DNA of 14,144 nt from an uncultured Bacteroidales bacterium (GCA_937886455.1 CALGCU010000014.1:1-14144), one strand, 5' to 3'; counted from the first letter of the stretch, positions 1-7,663 are shown. Notes: generated from the sequence alone by a model not told the origin. Numbers and translations are program-made.

Positions 1-381
1 GATTTATTGACACACCTTCTATCGCAACCCACGAGCAATAATCCTCAACCTTTTACCCATAAGGAGCAGGTAGTGTTGCAGTTTATTCAATCTCTTGTAA
101 AACATCACACGAGAGAGCGACAAGTGGCTTTCTATGCAGCCGAAGCAGGTCTTTCACAACGATATTTCTCGTCTATTGTCTCAGAGCGCATAGGGATGAC
201 TCCCATGGCGATTATCACATTAGTAACCATCAATAATGCCAAACGCCTCCTATGCAAGAAAGGTATGCTCGTGAAACAAGTGGCAGAGGAATTGGGTTTT
301 CCTGAGCAATTTACTTTCCGTAAGTATTTCAAAACACATACCGGAATCTCTCCGCGCGAATATCAAAAGATGTATCAATAA
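1..381 (+). CDS. AraC-family transcriptional regulator, C-terminal part (5' end outside window)
   Basis: The reading frame is open from the first base, so the gene almost certainly begins upstream. The TTG at 7 is only the first start-like codon, not a believable start. The visible 126 residues are nearly all an AraC/XylS DNA-binding domain with two helix-turn-helix motifs. The first spans the stretch around QVAFYAAEAGLSQRYFSSIV. The second lies around LLVKQVAEELGFPEQFTFRK-like sequence, and the protein ends with the family hallmark FRKYFKTHTGISPREYQK. Such proteins bind promoter DNA as activators or repressors; the sensing domain, and so the signal, is not visible. It converges on the DUF4294 gene with 111 bases between them. 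Family assignment is firm; the target genes are unknown. Confidence 0.88.
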   Translation, partial: DLLTHLLSQPTSNNPQPFTHKEQVVLQFIQSLVKHHTRERQVAFYAAEAGLSQRYFSSIVSERIGMTPMAIITLVTINNAKRLLCKKGMLVKQVAEELGFPEQFTFRKYFKTHTGISPREYQKMYQ

Positions 382-492
382 CATCCTACAGCAAAATATC
401 GCTATCCGATAAAACGAAGTTATTTCTATCTTATTCCTATCTAATGGTAACGGTATGGTAACGGGGATGATGGGTATTTGGTAGAGTATAGA

Positions 493-1110
493 TTAGAGTT
501 GTCCGGCTTCTACGAGCGTTATTACTCTTTCTACGATTTTGTCTTGTTCATTCATTTCGGCATCAAATTCCACCTTTAGGTTATTTCCAAACAGGCGTGC
601 TATACCTTGCCAGAAGAAAGCCACAAAGCCACCCTTATAGTATTTAATGACCTCATACGATGTTTGATCACATTGTCTATCAACCAATTTCATGAGCATA
701 AAACCTTGTTTTGCTGTCATTCCTCGGAAGGTTTTCTCATACTTCTTAAAGAGTTGGCGTTCGTACTTATTCATGTATGAACGTCTGTCTTTTTTGAGAG
801 GTATAGTAGCTAATATAGAATCGGTGAACTGCATTTCATGCGCGATCAATTTAGCATAGGGCAGTGTTTTCTTAACATCACGCACTGTCCTCCAATAGAA
901 GCGTTCTTGCTTTTTACTCTTAAATTTTAAAGGAGGATAGACATATATTTCGCGCAAAAAGACCACAGGTATAGTATCGCCACATCTTACTTGTGCCATC
1001 AATTCTACACTTTCCGCTTTAAGAGATATGGTGCTTATGCTCAGCAGGAATATACAGAGCAGGAGTCTGTGTAATTGATATTGTTTTTGCATGTATTGTT
1101 GTATATTCAT
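493..1110 (-). CDS. DUF4294 domain-containing secreted protein
   Basis: A 205-residue protein. A hydrophobic stretch near residues 14-31 (LHRLLLCIFLLSISTISLKA) looks like a signal peptide, so the mature protein is probably periplasmic or envelope-associated. The rest resembles DUF4294, a conserved Bacteroidota family of unknown function. Recognisable parts are VFLREIYVYPPLKFKSKKQ, the aromatic and basic stretch RFYWRTVRDVKKTLPYAK, and a later region with a conserved-looking RQCDQTSYEVIK segment. The mature chain is rich in Lys and Arg. The ATG at 1110 is used; an ATG six codons in (1092) would also keep the signal peptide. It is transcribed divergently from the barrel-protein genes. No biochemical function can be given. 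Confidence 0.75.
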   Translation of the reverse strand: MNIQQYMQKQYQLHRLLLCIFLLSISTISLKAESVELMAQVRCGDTIPVVFLREIYVYPPLKFKSKKQERFYWRTVRDVKKTLPYAKLIAHEMQFTDSILATIPLKKDRRSYMNKYERQLFKKYEKTFRGMTAKQGFMLMKLVDRQCDQTSYEVIKYYKGGFVAFFWQGIARLFGNNLKVEFDAEMNEQDKIVERVITLVEAGQL

Positions 1111-1129
1111 GACTTATGTTGTATCTTTG
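1098..1129 (+). promoter_or_regulatory. Probable Bacteroidales promoter for the two barrel genes
   Basis: TATCTTTG at 1122-1129 fits the Bacteroides -7 consensus TAnnTTTG exactly. GTTG at 1098-1101 is a three-of-four match to the -33 TTTG, with a 20-base spacer. Transcription would give a leader of roughly 75 bases before the ATG at 1210. The -33 element lies inside the start of the divergent DUF4294 gene. A second TATCTTTG at 1198-1205 competes as the promoter. Confidence 0.5.
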
Positions 1130-1197
1130 TAGAAGATGTACTGCACTCGTTGCAAAATATATTGAAGTAAACTTCGTATATTTCACTCGTTTGTTAT

Positions 1198-1205
1198 TAT
1201 CTTTG
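1198..1205 (+). promoter_or_regulatory. Second -7-like box immediately before the start codon
   Basis: TATCTTTG at 1198-1205 is identical to the upstream box and matches TAnnTTTG, but ends only four bases before the ATG at 1210. If active, it would give a leaderless or nearly leaderless mRNA. Its possible -33 element is poor (TTCG at 1173-1176, spacer 21). Confidence 0.3.
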
Positions 1206-1209
1206 TTGC

Positions 1210-2028
1210 ATGCCTTCTAAACGTTGTTCACTCCTCGCCTTCTTAGTTGGTTTGTGTTTATCCACCTTTGCACAAATCAGTGATATCATCCCTTCCGGCA
1301 CATCCATTGCCAATACTTCAGTAGCGCGCACCCATCAGTGGGATGCATTTTCAAATCCTGCCAGTTTAGCTCAAGAAGGATTGTCATTTGCATTTCAATA
1401 TGAAAACAAATATCTACTTGCCGAACTTTCAGGTAAGACCGGTCAGGTGTCTTATTGCAATCGTTGGGTGAATGTCGGTGTTGCCTTTATGCACTTCGGT
1501 TATAAGCAATATAGCGATATCATGGCCGGTGTATGTTTGTCTCACAATTTCAATCAACGCTTCATTATAGGGGTACAATGCAATTATTATGCCGCATATT
1601 TTGGCGACGAAGCCGGATACAAAGGTACGGTTTTCCCTCAGATTGGTATCAATGTTTCCGTATGTAAAGGATTAAATATCGGATTTCACGCCTTTAATCC
1701 CTTCCTTCAAAACATCAAAGGTGACCTTGTAGAGAAGCAGATTCCCGCCTTATTTAGCCTTGGTACATCCTATCATTTCTTGGATCAATTCACTTGGACT
1801 GTACAGATAGACAAAGAAGTGAGAAGTCCTTTTCGCGTAGCTACCGGTTTGGAATATCAAATAGTGAAGCAGTTTGGTGTTAAATTAGGTGGTTATGCCA
1901 ATCGTAGTTTCACTCCCTGTTTGGGTGTGAACCTATGTTTTGGAGGCTTTAGGTTTGATCTTCACTGTGAATGGGATCCGCTCTTAGGAGTAAACACACA
2001 AGGCAATATCCGTTATACAATTCATTGA
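1210..2028 (+). CDS. Outer-membrane beta-barrel protein, PorV/PorQ-like
   Basis: A 272-residue protein with an N-terminal signal peptide (about residues 1-21, cut after FAQ). The mature start contains TSVARTHQWDAFSNPASLA, which resembles the 'damn-the-asparagine-proline' entry seen in PorV/PorQ and related FadL-like Bacteroidota barrels. The remainder alternates short aromatic and glycine-rich segments typical of membrane strands (for example NVGVAFMHFGYKQYSDIMAG and FGVKLGGYANRSFTPCLGV) and ends in a strand, NIRYTIH. It probably sits in the outer membrane. PorV/PorQ proteins take part in T9SS surface handling, but whether this one does is inference. It is followed after 4 bases by the helix-hairpin-helix barrel gene, so the two are surely cotranscribed. 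The ATG is the only start that keeps the signal peptide. Confidence 0.65.
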   Translation: MPSKRCSLLAFLVGLCLSTFAQISDIIPSGTSIANTSVARTHQWDAFSNPASLAQEGLSFAFQYENKYLLAELSGKTGQVSYCNRWVNVGVAFMHFGYKQYSDIMAGVCLSHNFNQRFIIGVQCNYYAAYFGDEAGYKGTVFPQIGINVSVCKGLNIGFHAFNPFLQNIKGDLVEKQIPALFSLGTSYHFLDQFTWTVQIDKEVRSPFRVATGLEYQIVKQFGVKLGGYANRSFTPCLGVNLCFGGFRFDLHCEWDPLLGVNTQGNIRYTIH

Positions 2029-2032
2029 TTCG

Positions 2033-4102
2033 ATGAGATTCGTCAGGCACATACATATTATTATTCTGTGTTTATTTTTTATTTCTCCTGCACTTGCACA
2101 AGAACTTAAGATGGATGCCGACATAGAAAACATTCTTCAAGACATTTATTATCAGATGAGCGAAGAAGATGGCGAATTGCCCGAATGGGAAGAAGTATAT
2201 AGCACCCTTCGTCACTATTCCGAGCACCCCATCAATCTCAATAACACCACAAAAGAAGAACTTGAGCGCCTACACGTTTTATCAGACTTACAGATAGAGA
2301 ACTTGCTCTATTACCTGTATAGTCATGGCAAGATGCATAGCATTTATGAGCTCCGTTTGATTGAAGGTATGGAGAGTTATCATATTCGTAATTTACTTCC
2401 TTTTGTGTATATCGGTGAAACAAGTTCCTCTGACAAGAAAAGGCCTTTTCATCCCAAGGAAGTATTTAGATATGGTCGTCATCAGGTCATGTTACGTATA
2501 GACCGAGGAGCAGAAACCAAAGAAGGTTATCGTTTGTCACGTGAAGACGAAGACATGCCAGAAGAAGAGATACCCACATCCTCCTACAAGGGCGATCCGT
2601 TTTACACTTCATTACGCTATACCTTCCGTTATAAGCAACACTTTGATGTCGGGATTCGTGTAGAGAAAGATGCAGGAGAGCAATTTTGGGGAAAATATAA
2701 TAAAGGATTTGACTCTTATGGCGGACACGTTCAAGTGAGTGATATAGGGTGTATTCAGACCTTAGTTGTAGGTGATTTTAAGGCAAAGTTCGGCCAAGGT
2801 CTAATGCTCAACAGTGATTTTCGCTTATCCAAATCAGCTTCATTAAGCAGCATTAAATCAGGCGGAGCTTTATTACGAAAGAGTAGCTCCACCAATGAGT
2901 ACAATTTTTTCAGAGGCGTAGGTTCCACCTTACGATGGGGACATTGGCAATGGAGCGGTTTTTACTCTTATCGACGTTTAGATGCTGACACAACCGGAGG
3001 TTATGTTCATAGCATATCCGAGACCGGTCTTCATCGTACTGAGTCAGAGTATGCAAAATGGCACACAGTAGGTGTTCACACTGCCGGCATGAATGTGAGC
3101 GTTCAGTACACTAAGTTTCGTGTTGGAGCTAATGTGTTGTTTAATCATCTCAGTCTTCCTATGCACACGAGTGCAACTCTCTATAATCAACCAACTCCAG
3201 ACGGGAAAATACAATTCAGTGGTAGTCTTGACTATCAGGGTCGTGTATCCAATTTCCTATTTTTTGGAGAAACCGCATTAACACACCAATTAGGTTGGGC
3301 GAGTATTAATGGAGTGAAGTTTTACCCCTGTGATGTATTAGGCGTTGTGGCTCTTCACCGCTATTATTCCGGTCGTTATTATTCCATGTGGGGGAATAGT
3401 TTTTCAGAGAGTTCATCTATGCGTAACGAACAAGGATTTTATGTCGGCATAGAAACATCACCTATTCGTCATTGGAAGTTTACCGCCTATGCCGATGTGT
3501 TTCGTTTTCCTTATCCCCAATATGGTATAGACAAGCCCTCCGAAGGATTTGATTACATGTTAGAGAGCACATACAGTCCCCATCAACGCTTAAGTATGAG
3601 TCTAAAAGCCCGCTGGAAACAGAAATTGACCAATGTAGAGACCTCTGTATTGCCACTTCAAAAGGCACAACTGCGATACCATCTTATCTGCCATCACAAG
3701 CACTTTAGTTTTAAGACGCGTTTAGATGGCAATCTGTGTAAGATAAGCCGTGAGCAGAACAGTTATGGTTATAGTATTGCCCAAGACATTGGTTATAACA
3801 ATCCTCATTTCCCTCTCAGTGGTAACCTTCGTTTTCAGATGTTTCACACCGACACATATAACAACCGCATTTATATCTATGAGAATGATGTGCTCTATGC
3901 ATTTTCCAACCCTATATCCTATGGCACCGGTTGTCGTTATTACCTGAACCTAAAATATAGTTTCAAGCGATGGTTTAGCATTTGGTTGAAAGTAGCTCAA
4001 ACCGTGTATGCCGATGGTCGTTCTTCCGTTGGTTCCAGCCATGATAAAATAAGCGGAAACCGTAAAACCGATTTCCGCCTATTATTTCGTTTTTCTATTT
4101 AG
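2033..4102 (+). CDS. Outer-membrane barrel protein with N-terminal helix-hairpin-helix domain
   Basis: A 689-residue protein with a signal peptide at residues 1-22 (IIILCLFFISPALAQ). Residues about 65-126 form a ComEA-like helix-hairpin-helix region: PINLNNTTKEELERL, then a QIENLLYYL helix, an HGKMHSIYELRLIEGM hairpin and LLPFV. From about residue 140 to the end the protein is a long run of aromatic-rich alternating strands, ending FRLLFRFSI, as expected of an outer-membrane barrel. The helix-hairpin-helix fold usually binds DNA backbone or protein. After export this part would face the periplasm, or the outside if the topology is unusual. Proteins of this size and layout are common in Bacteroidota but uncharacterised. 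It is coupled to the barrel gene just upstream. Domain assignment is good; the role (DNA binding, uptake or scaffold) is unknown. Confidence 0.72.
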   Translation: MRFVRHIHIIILCLFFISPALAQELKMDADIENILQDIYYQMSEEDGELPEWEEVYSTLRHYSEHPINLNNTTKEELERLHVLSDLQIENLLYYLYSHGKMHSIYELRLIEGMESYHIRNLLPFVYIGETSSSDKKRPFHPKEVFRYGRHQVMLRIDRGAETKEGYRLSREDEDMPEEEIPTSSYKGDPFYTSLRYTFRYKQHFDVGIRVEKDAGEQFWGKYNKGFDSYGGHVQVSDIGCIQTLVVGDFKAKFGQGLMLNSDFRLSKSASLSSIKSGGALLRKSSSTNEYNFFRGVGSTLRWGHWQWSGFYSYRRLDADTTGGYVHSISETGLHRTESEYAKWHTVGVHTAGMNVSVQYTKFRVGANVLFNHLSLPMHTSATLYNQPTPDGKIQFSGSLDYQGRVSNFLFFGETALTHQLGWASINGVKFYPCDVLGVVALHRYYSGRYYSMWGNSFSESSSMRNEQGFYVGIETSPIRHWKFTAYADVFRFPYPQYGIDKPSEGFDYMLESTYSPHQRLSMSLKARWKQKLTNVETSVLPLQKAQLRYHLICHHKHFSFKTRLDGNLCKISREQNSYGYSIAQDIGYNNPHFPLSGNLRFQMFHTDTYNNRIYIYENDVLYAFSNPISYGTGCRYYLNLKYSFKRWFSIWLKVAQTVYADGRSSVGSSHDKISGNRKTDFRLLFRFSI

Positions 4103-4122
4103 GTATATATCCTATATAGATG

Positions 4123-5628
4123 TTATCCGCAGTGGAAGTATTGTTCCACAAGGGCTAACAATTTAGGTTCGTCATTTTGAATCTTTGCATAAAGCCCTTT
4201 ATCCTCCATTTTGCGCAGATTAGCAATCATACCATCAATAGCACGTGCATTGAACACACCTTCAGCTTCAAATGCTGCACGTTGTTTTTCAAGCCAATCT
4301 CCAGACTCAACGCAGCAAGTAGGCAATTGTTCCAATCCAGCGAGCAAAGCACGATTTTTTTCGCTGTGTATATCACCATCCACATAAGTGTTTTGTGCCA
4401 CTTCCAAAGAATTAGCTTGTTCCAGTCCGTATCTGCATGCTACGCACAATCCCGCCAACAAGAAGTATATGTCAGCCGAGCCATCCGGCGAGCGCATTTC
4501 AACCGTTTGTTTTTGTGTAGTATCAAAATTAGCCGCTTGTTCCAAAGGATTAGCGATAGCACACATATCAGTATCAGCCGTCCATCCGAGTGGTACTCTC
4601 ACTAATACAGAACGGTTTCTGTCTCCCCAGCATACATTTGTAGGAGCTTCTTGATGAGGCACCAGGCGGAAGTAAGAAGTTGGGTTTCTGTTTCCGAATG
4701 CGGTAATAGAAGGAGCCAATACCATCATTCCACCGATAGCTTTTCTTGCATACGCAGATAGTTGTCCGTTTTCCACCATACAATTTTTTCCGTCTTTCAT
4801 CAAGCGCATGTGTACGTGTAATCCAGAACCCGCTTTACCCACTGTGATTTTCGGTGCGAATGTAATGTCTAATCCACATTCATACGCCAAGTTTCTGATT
4901 ACCCATTTAGCCAAAGTCAATTGGTCAGCTGCAGTTTCAACCGGGCATGGTAAGAACTCTATCTCATTTTGTTCATAGATTTTACCATTCAGTTTGAAGT
5001 TACCCACTTCTGAGTGTCCATACTTAATCATTCCTCCAGTGTGAGCTACATAAAGCATACATTTTTTTCTAAACTCATTGAATTTAGCATAAGGTCCTGA
5101 TTCGTGGTATCCTCTTTGATTAGTAGCCGGGAACATTTCATCATCCGGTGCGATAACATAATATTCCAACTCACCCATTGCTTCAAAAGTAAGACCTGTT
5201 TTTTCAGTAAAAGCTTGAGCTGCACGACGCAATGTATTTTCAGGAGAACCACCGAAAGGTTTACCTTCCTTATCAAAGAAAGCACATAGCATGCACAGAG
5301 TAGGAATTTCAGCAAACGGGTCAAGGAATGCTGTAGAGAATCTTGGCAGTACGTATAAGTCACTATTTCCCGCTTCAACATAAGAAGGGAATAGGCTTGA
5401 TCCGTCCACTCTTTCTCCACATGTTAGGATTGTTTCGAGGTAAGCCAAATTATTTACCACAAAGTTTAGTGTTTTCACACGTCCGTCTTCCGCCGGATAC
5501 ATGAAATTTACCATTTGGATTTCATTCTCAGTGATGTAGCGAATGATGTCTTCCTTAGTGAATTGAGTTGAAGGTTTCTTCAAGTATGCCACGACTTCGT
5601 TGGCATTTAATTCAATTTCTTTGTTCAT
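4123..5628 (-). CDS. glnA: Glutamine synthetase, type I-like
   Basis: A 501-residue enzyme expected to join ammonia and glutamate to glutamine using ATP in the cytoplasm. Active-site landmarks of the GSI fold are visible: GELEYY at 152-157 (metal-binding glutamates), HSEVGN at 205-210, NEIEF at 221-225, GSGLHVHM at 267-274 (the metal/ATP-site histidine), NRNPTSYFRLVP at 313-324, GDRNRSVLVRVP at 335-346 and VEMRSPDGSADIY at 376-388. Length is near the GSI norm, not the roughly 700 residues of Bacteroidales GSIII. Two things are unusual: an extra stretch (NFKLNGKIYEQ) between the two active-site glutamate segments, and no NLYDLP-type adenylylation tyrosine site, so GlnE-type control is unlikely. 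It has its own promoter. The ATG at 5628 fits the leader. It converges on the helix-hairpin-helix gene with a 20-base gap. Confidence 0.88.
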   Translation of the reverse strand: MNKEIELNANEVVAYLKKPSTQFTKEDIIRYITENEIQMVNFMYPAEDGRVKTLNFVVNNLAYLETILTCGERVDGSSLFPSYVEAGNSDLYVLPRFSTAFLDPFAEIPTLCMLCAFFDKEGKPFGGSPENTLRRAAQAFTEKTGLTFEAMGELEYYVIAPDDEMFPATNQRGYHESGPYAKFNEFRKKCMLYVAHTGGMIKYGHSEVGNFKLNGKIYEQNEIEFLPCPVETAADQLTLAKWVIRNLAYECGLDITFAPKITVGKAGSGLHVHMRLMKDGKNCMVENGQLSAYARKAIGGMMVLAPSITAFGNRNPTSYFRLVPHQEAPTNVCWGDRNRSVLVRVPLGWTADTDMCAIANPLEQAANFDTTQKQTVEMRSPDGSADIYFLLAGLCVACRYGLEQANSLEVAQNTYVDGDIHSEKNRALLAGLEQLPTCCVESGDWLEKQRAAFEAEGVFNARAIDGMIANLRKMEDKGLYAKIQNDEPKLLALVEQYFHCG

Positions 5629-5663
5629 ATCATATTAGATTTAAAGATTTCTTAAAGGTTCGG

Positions 5664-5695
5664 CAAACATACATAAAATGTGGGACATCCCCAAA
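5664..5695 (-). promoter_or_regulatory. Promoter of the glutamine synthetase gene
   Basis: On the minus strand, TTTG (5695-5692), a 20-base spacer and TATGTTTG (5671-5664) match the Bacteroides promoter TTTG-N20-TAnnTTTG exactly. The transcript would start near 5657, giving a leader of about 30 bases. The -33 element lies within the terminator-like hairpin that follows the pectate lyase gene. Confidence 0.68.
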
Positions 5696-5699
5696 TTTT
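5675..5699 (-). terminator. Probable terminator after the pectate lyase gene
   Basis: An inverted repeat of 25 bases begins 8 bases after the pectate lyase stop. On the minus strand AAAAT pairs with ATTTT, then after one mismatch GGGG-side bases pair with CCC-side bases: nine pairs in all around a short loop. The minus-strand arm ends in a T run (CATTTTATG). Its A/T outer arms would allow termination in either direction. It overlaps the -33 element of the next promoter. Confidence 0.45.
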
Positions 5700-5706
5700 C
5701 TTTCCA

Positions 5707-7593
5707 TTAGAATAGTTTTCTTGTTGCAAAACATCCATTTTCAAAATCAATCTTCAGTATGTAGATTGTTTTTTCTTGCGGTAGAACGATGTTATTACTA
5801 TAAGAAGAGGCAACGCATGCACCTTTCACGTCATATAATGTGATTCTTCTTATGTTTTGTTCCGCAGTGATGTTTACATATCCATTCTGTTGTATAGCAA
5901 TAGAGAAGTTCACTTCCGGTTGCGGTATCGCTACTTCAATTTCAGGTAATATCGGGTCTTGTTTAGCCGTAATTGTTTCCAGATAGTTTTCTAAATAAGA
6001 ATATCCATTTTCGGCAATAGCAGACGCATCATTAGGGTCATTAGGGTTCATATTGTTAGCAGTTTCCCATTCATCCGGTATTCCATCCTTGTCTGTATCA
6101 TCCGGAATAGTTTCTCCCTCTTGCATAGAAAGGTCAGGCCATGCCGACCAGTTATCGTCAGCATTAGCCGGTTTGAGGTCGTTTTGTGAGTCGATTATTC
6201 CCACGTATTGTGGTATATACGTTCCTTTGTGTACTACCGGTCTTTTTCCAGCCGCTTCCGCCAGGATTCTCACGTCCACTTCATCCCTTCTTGGTAGTAA
6301 GCATCCAGCATTTTCAATCACTCTTTGATAAGCTTTATTGGCATCATCCAGCACAAACAATCCGCTGAGTCCGCATGAATCACTACGGAAGTGGTTCATG
6401 TGTGTTTCACTTTTTCCTCTTTCAATATCAATAGCCTTCATTGCATCCGATGTGGCTGCATTAAACCAGTTGTCAGCATTGATTGCAGAGTAGTCTCCCC
6501 CGAAAACATCCTCACTTGTGTGTTTTCCGTTTGCATAGTGAAATTCGTTTTCTTCCATTACATTTCCACTTACATACCACTTTGCTTTATTAGTAGAAGA
6601 CGTGTGACTTATACGTGCGAACCATCTGTTACCACCAGCACAAGCATCAGTAGCAGGTCCGGGTTTGTAGTAATTATTTACAAGGTTGTTGTGCACATAA
6701 GTTCCCGTGTGCACAGACAATGTATCCTTAGTAGTCACACCATTTTCCGTTTTATTTTTGATAGTGTAGAGTGTATCAGGCACGGTACATTCCCCTCCAT
6801 ATACAGCTTCCTTCTTTCCCCAATTGAAGATCACATTATTTGCTATTTCAGTGTCCACATATTGGTCGTGACTTCCATAGTTAGTATTTCCATCTCTTGC
6901 TCCGTTAAGTCTCGGGCTTCTGCTTGCACAATGTGCAAAGAGGTTGTGGTGGAAAGAGGAGTGTTCCCCTCCCCATTGGCTTCCGTATCCCCTTACCCCT
7001 TTTTTGTGTCTTGAGTAGTAGAGTGGTTCACTTAGGATACACCATTGCATAGTAGTAGAGTCATTGTCATACATAGTGACATTTTCCTCCATTGACCAAC
7101 TGAACGAGCAGTGGTCAATAATGACATGCTTAGTATTTTCGATGTCAATCGCACTATAGTTACTTCCCGCCTCATCGCCCGCTCTGAATCTCAGGTGTCG
7201 AATGATGACATTATCTTTACACACATATATATTTGCTCCAGAAATGCACACACCTCCCCCAGGAGCAGACTGTCCGGTCATGGTAACATTAGGGTGTGCG
7301 AATTTGAGTCTGCTTGTCAGTTTTATAGTACCGCTAACAGCAAACAAAACAGTTCTTGGCGTATCATCACCGCTTCGTAGTGCCCATCTGAGCGTTCCTT
7401 CCACTAAGTTGTCATCTGTGCAATCATCCAATCTTGTAACATACTTGACAACACTTCCCTTTTCATCAACTGCCCTTCCACCTGTGGCATATCTTCCCCA
7501 TCCTTCCGCTCCCGGAAAGGCAGACTGTTGTGCAGACAAAGTAATTGTTGAGTTGAACAGTATTAGTATCAATAAGTAAGTTATTTTTCTCAT
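5707..7593 (-). CDS. Secreted pectate lyase-like protein (PL1 type) with T9SS-like C-terminal tail
   Basis: A 628-residue protein when started at the ATG at 7593. The signal peptide covers about residues 1-22 (LLILILFNSTITLSAQ). The lyase domain opens with FPGAEGWGRYATGGR (26-40), typical of Bacteroidota pectate lyases. It continues as a right-handed beta-helix with IDHCSFSW near 159-166 (calcium/substrate cleft) and CASRSPRLNG around 222-231, where the catalytic arginine is expected. Near 499-510, DTDKDGIPDEWE is a calcium-binding loop of the thrombospondin-3/EF type. The last 65 or so residues resemble a T9SS sorting tail: ITLYDVKGACV, then IYILKID and a basic end ATRKLF. It is expected to cleave polygalacturonate by beta-elimination at or outside the cell surface. 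An upstream in-frame TTG at 7605 is rejected because the ATG follows an A-rich leader and starts a normal signal peptide. No susC/susD pair is nearby. Confidence 0.85.
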   Translation of the reverse strand: MRKITYLLILILFNSTITLSAQQSAFPGAEGWGRYATGGRAVDEKGSVVKYVTRLDDCTDDNLVEGTLRWALRSGDDTPRTVLFAVSGTIKLTSRLKFAHPNVTMTGQSAPGGGVCISGANIYVCKDNVIIRHLRFRAGDEAGSNYSAIDIENTKHVIIDHCSFSWSMEENVTMYDNDSTTMQWCILSEPLYYSRHKKGVRGYGSQWGGEHSSFHHNLFAHCASRSPRLNGARDGNTNYGSHDQYVDTEIANNVIFNWGKKEAVYGGECTVPDTLYTIKNKTENGVTTKDTLSVHTGTYVHNNLVNNYYKPGPATDACAGGNRWFARISHTSSTNKAKWYVSGNVMEENEFHYANGKHTSEDVFGGDYSAINADNWFNAATSDAMKAIDIERGKSETHMNHFRSDSCGLSGLFVLDDANKAYQRVIENAGCLLPRRDEVDVRILAEAAGKRPVVHKGTYIPQYVGIIDSQNDLKPANADDNWSAWPDLSMQEGETIPDDTDKDGIPDEWETANNMNPNDPNDASAIAENGYSYLENYLETITAKQDPILPEIEVAIPQPEVNFSIAIQQNGYVNITAEQNIRRITLYDVKGACVASSYSNNIVLPQEKTIYILKIDFENGCFATRKLF

Positions 7594-7609
7594 AATATTT
7601 TTCAATAAG

Positions 7610-7621
7610 TTGTTATAACAA
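7610..7621. promoter_or_regulatory. 12-base perfect palindrome before the pectate lyase gene
   Basis: TTGTTATAACAA is a perfect palindrome lying 17 bases upstream of the pectate lyase ATG on the minus strand. The adjacent minus-strand TACTTTG (7625-7619) is one base short of a TAnnTTTG -7 box and lacks a good -33 element. The palindrome could be an operator, but it is A/T-rich and could be chance. Confidence 0.25.
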
Positions 7622-7628
7622 AGTACAA

Positions 7629-7652
7629 AAAATGTTTTTTTAGATGCATTTT
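7629..7652 (-). terminator. Weak hairpin after exodeoxyribonuclease III gene
   Basis: AAAATG (7629-7634) and CATTTT (7647-7652) form a 6-base A/T-rich stem about a dozen bases past the exodeoxyribonuclease stop. On the minus strand it runs into a T-rich stretch. It is the only terminator-like structure in the 70-base gap before the pectate lyase gene, and it is weak, so read-through is plausible. Confidence 0.25.
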
Positions 7653-7663
7653 AGTTATTTAGT

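Noticed and set aside
1210..1275. Lipoprotein signal in the PorV/PorQ-like protein (LVGLC)
   Set aside because: The cysteine is not preceded by the required L-[AS]-[GA] spacing, and a normal cleavage site after FAQ follows.
4104..4119. TATATA/TATATA palindromic gap between two convergent genes as a shared terminator
   Set aside because: The stem is A/T-only and short with no clear T tract, so it is too weak to call.
4177..4605. Plus-strand open frame of 142 codons inside glnA
   Set aside because: It is antisense to the conserved C-terminal half of glutamine synthetase and has no start context or recognisable motif.
6391..7014. Long plus-strand open frame (207 codons) inside the pectate lyase gene
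   Set aside because: It is antisense to a well-supported lyase domain, and its product is Ser/Ile/Val-rich without family features.
7594..7605. TTG start at 7605 for the pectate lyase
   Set aside because: ATG at 7593 starts a standard signal peptide; the TTG adds only four residues without support.
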